From CAYOVG01 sp964407285 (GTDB lineage Bacteria > Desulfobacterota > Syntrophobacteria > Syntrophobacterales > Syntrophobacteraceae), in assembly GCA_964407285.1 (NCBI GenBank), contig CAYOVG010000342.1, forward strand, positions 1 to 7,573: 7,573 nucleotides of DNA. The letters are read 5' to 3'. A model generated the notes under the pieces. That model worked only from the letters and a program-made list of their open reading frames with translations. It did not search any database and had not been told where the DNA came from. Positions 6,854 through 7,573 of the stretch are shown here, one piece after another; the first letter of the stretch is position 1, and each line of letters starts with the position of its first letter. Made by a program: the position numbers and the translations under genes.

Positions 6854-7398
6854 GATGGAGAATCGGAGCGTCTGCTTTCGCGGGAACAAGTCCCGGAACC
6901 GGCAAAAAGCCAGGAAGGGAAGAGCGCCCCGGCTTTTTGAGCCGCCTCATCAAAACCCAAAGCGATTTCCGAATCTTTTATTGGCGCTCCCAGCAACCAT
7001 CTGACAGCCGGCCCGGCAGGGAGTCGGCACGCATACCCGGAAGGCACGTAGACCATGTGGCGGTACGTGCTTACGGCATTCTGCCTGATTACGTCTTCGC
7101 AGACCAGTGGCCAACCGTCGATCTCCCGATCTTCGAGCCAATAGATCGAACTGGCGATTGCGTTCGGCAACCATGCGGACTTGCCCATGGCGGCAAACTC
7201 GTAGCGGCCCCCGGGAATACTCAGTGCAATATCGCAGACTCCTATGGTTGAGAGAAAACGGTCCTTGCCGGAACCGAACTCGCCGATGGGAATCGGCCTG
7301 TTGCCCTGGTTATCCCTATAAACGACGACGGTTGCGGGCCCGGCGAACCTCTCCCGAAGGTGCTTCGCCAGATTCTTGTGATGGTCGGGAATGGGCAT
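6850..7398 (-). CDS. SUFU (suppressor of fused)-domain protein, possible toxin-immunity type
   Basis: The 182-residue protein has no signal peptide or membrane segment, so it is likely cytoplasmic. Features typical of bacterial suppressor-of-fused domain proteins are an ISTVG-like motif (here FLSTIGVCD, 48-56), then RYEFAAMGKSAWLP (65-78), a helical stretch, a P-rich central part (W96-P97, Y117-VPSG) and the late motif WLLGAPIKDSEIALGF (134-149), matching the family's hydrophobic-PI-xx-E signature. The length suits a single SUFU domain; the last 20 or so residues are polar and nonconserved-looking. Established knowledge: SUFU-superfamily proteins occur in bacteria as immunity proteins of polymorphic toxin systems, though many are uncharacterised. 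The ATG at 7398 (minus strand) is preceded by GAGAG with a 9-nt spacer. Upstream is an AT-richer region with direct repeats, suggesting its own promoter. No toxin is visible; one might lie beyond the window. Family assignment is by motif reading, not a search. Confidence 0.78.
   Translation of the reverse strand: MPIPDHHKNLAKHLRERFAGPATVVVYRDNQGNRPIPIGEFGSGKDRFLSTIGVCDIALSIPGGRYEFAAMGKSAWLPNAIASSIYWLEDREIDGWPLVCEDVIRQNAVSTYRHMVYVPSGYACRLPAGPAVRWLLGAPIKDSEIALGFDEAAQKAGALFPSWLFAGSGTCSRESRRSDSPS
6903..6939. terminator. Possible bidirectional terminator inside the SUFU 3' coding end
   Basis: A perfect 9-bp inverted repeat, CAAAAAGCC (6903-6911) and GGCTTTTTG (6931-6939), has a 19-nt interval. 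The A-run, GC core and T-run arrangement resembles an intrinsic terminator on both strands. For the plus-strand operon it would act 76-112 bp past the last stop. However, it encodes residues of the SUFU protein and its GC core is only 3 bp, so this is a weak call. Confidence 0.3.
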
Positions 7399-7412
7399 AA
7401 CATTAAACTCTC

Positions 7413-7468
7413 ATGCATTACGGATATTCGTACCATATACTATTATGCATTACGGGCAGTCATACCAT
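7413..7468. repeat. Two direct repeats with 32-bp period upstream of the SUFU gene
   Basis: The 24-nt copies lie at 7413-7436 and 7445-7468. Both begin with ATGCATTACGG and end with TACCAT, and 20 of 24 positions match. The 32-bp spacing is about three helical turns, so two bound proteins would sit on the same face. The position, 15-70 bp before the SUFU start codon, suits an operator. Confidence 0.7.
7434..7463 (-). promoter_or_regulatory. Candidate promoter for the SUFU gene
   Basis: On the minus strand, ATGACT (7458-7463) and TATATG (7434-7439) are separated by 18 nt, weakly resembling -35 and -10 boxes. CATAAT at 7446 downward is another -10-like hexamer. The boxes overlap the direct repeats. 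The match is poor and sigma specificity in this organism is unknown. Confidence 0.25.
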
Positions 7469-7535
7469 CTTCACCGGTTGTTGCCAATGAGTAAGGCGTC
7501 AGGCAATAGATAATTATTCGGCTTCCTCGCCTGAA

Positions 7536-7563
7536 AGCGTTGCTGAATGCGTACAGGAACGCT
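7536..7563. other. Hairpin near the right window edge
   Basis: AGCGTTGCTG (7536-7545) pairs with CAGGAACGCT (7554-7563) around an 8-nt loop, with one G-G mismatch in ten positions. On the minus strand it is followed by only three T residues. It could end a minus-strand gene lying beyond the window or be a regulatory hairpin. No coding sequence is recognisable from 7399 to 7573. Confidence 0.35.
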
Positions 7564-7573
7564 GATAGGTCAA

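Noticed and set aside
6838..7251. 137-codon plus-strand frame downstream of the membrane protein
   Set aside because: It is antisense to the SUFU gene, which has family motifs, a start with a ribosome site and upstream regulatory-looking sequence. This frame has none of these.
7413..7468. Direct repeats as a CRISPR array
   Set aside because: There are only two imperfect copies with an 8-nt gap, far too short for spacers, and no cas gene is present.

Overview
The window is GC-rich, densely packed bacterial DNA dominated by sensory signalling genes. Its composition, very long PAS-rich hybrid histidine kinases and ATGA-type gene overlap suggest a free-living environmental bacterium. The style recalls Desulfobacterota (former Deltaproteobacteria), but this taxonomic guess is weak because there is no rRNA or other marker gene here.

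Layout: (1) Positions 1-1001 (+) hold the 3' end of a hybrid sensor kinase gene cut by the window edge: the tail of one receiver domain, a complete second receiver and a C-terminal HPt domain. (2) Positions 998-6181 (+) encode a 1727-residue hybrid kinase that overlaps the first gene by 4 bp. In order it has a multi-pass membrane module, a large Cache-like extracytoplasmic sensor, a last membrane helix, a HAMP-like linker, three PAS domains, HisKA, HATPase, receiver and HPt. (3) Positions 6246-6827 (+) encode a small three-helix membrane protein with a DUF3592-like tail, probably in the same transcription unit. (4) Positions 6850-7398 (-) encode a SUFU (suppressor of fused)-domain protein that converges on the operon. 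(5) Positions 7399-7573 hold an AT-richer noncoding stretch with a 32-bp-period direct repeat immediately upstream of the SUFU gene and a hairpin near the window edge.

Working together: the two kinases carry all the sites for H-D-H-type phosphorelay, although the first kinase's own transmitter lies outside the window. No output domain (DNA-binding, cyclic-di-GMP or other) occurs in either visible protein. Phosphoryl groups must therefore pass from the HPt domains to a response regulator encoded elsewhere. The DUF3592-like membrane protein is a candidate accessory factor by position only. The SUFU gene looks like a separate unit; bacterial SUFU proteins are known partly as immunity proteins of polymorphic toxin systems.

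The most unusual feature is the set of low-complexity expansions in the large kinase. One of roughly 95 residues lies inside the ATP-binding domain, one lies between ATPase and receiver, and one of roughly 140 residues lies between receiver and HPt. All three carry related Ala-Pro-x-Gly-Asp/Glu motifs, and the last also contains a 21-nt tandem repeat encoding acidic heptapeptides. I see no rRNA, tRNA, CRISPR array, transposase or phage gene.
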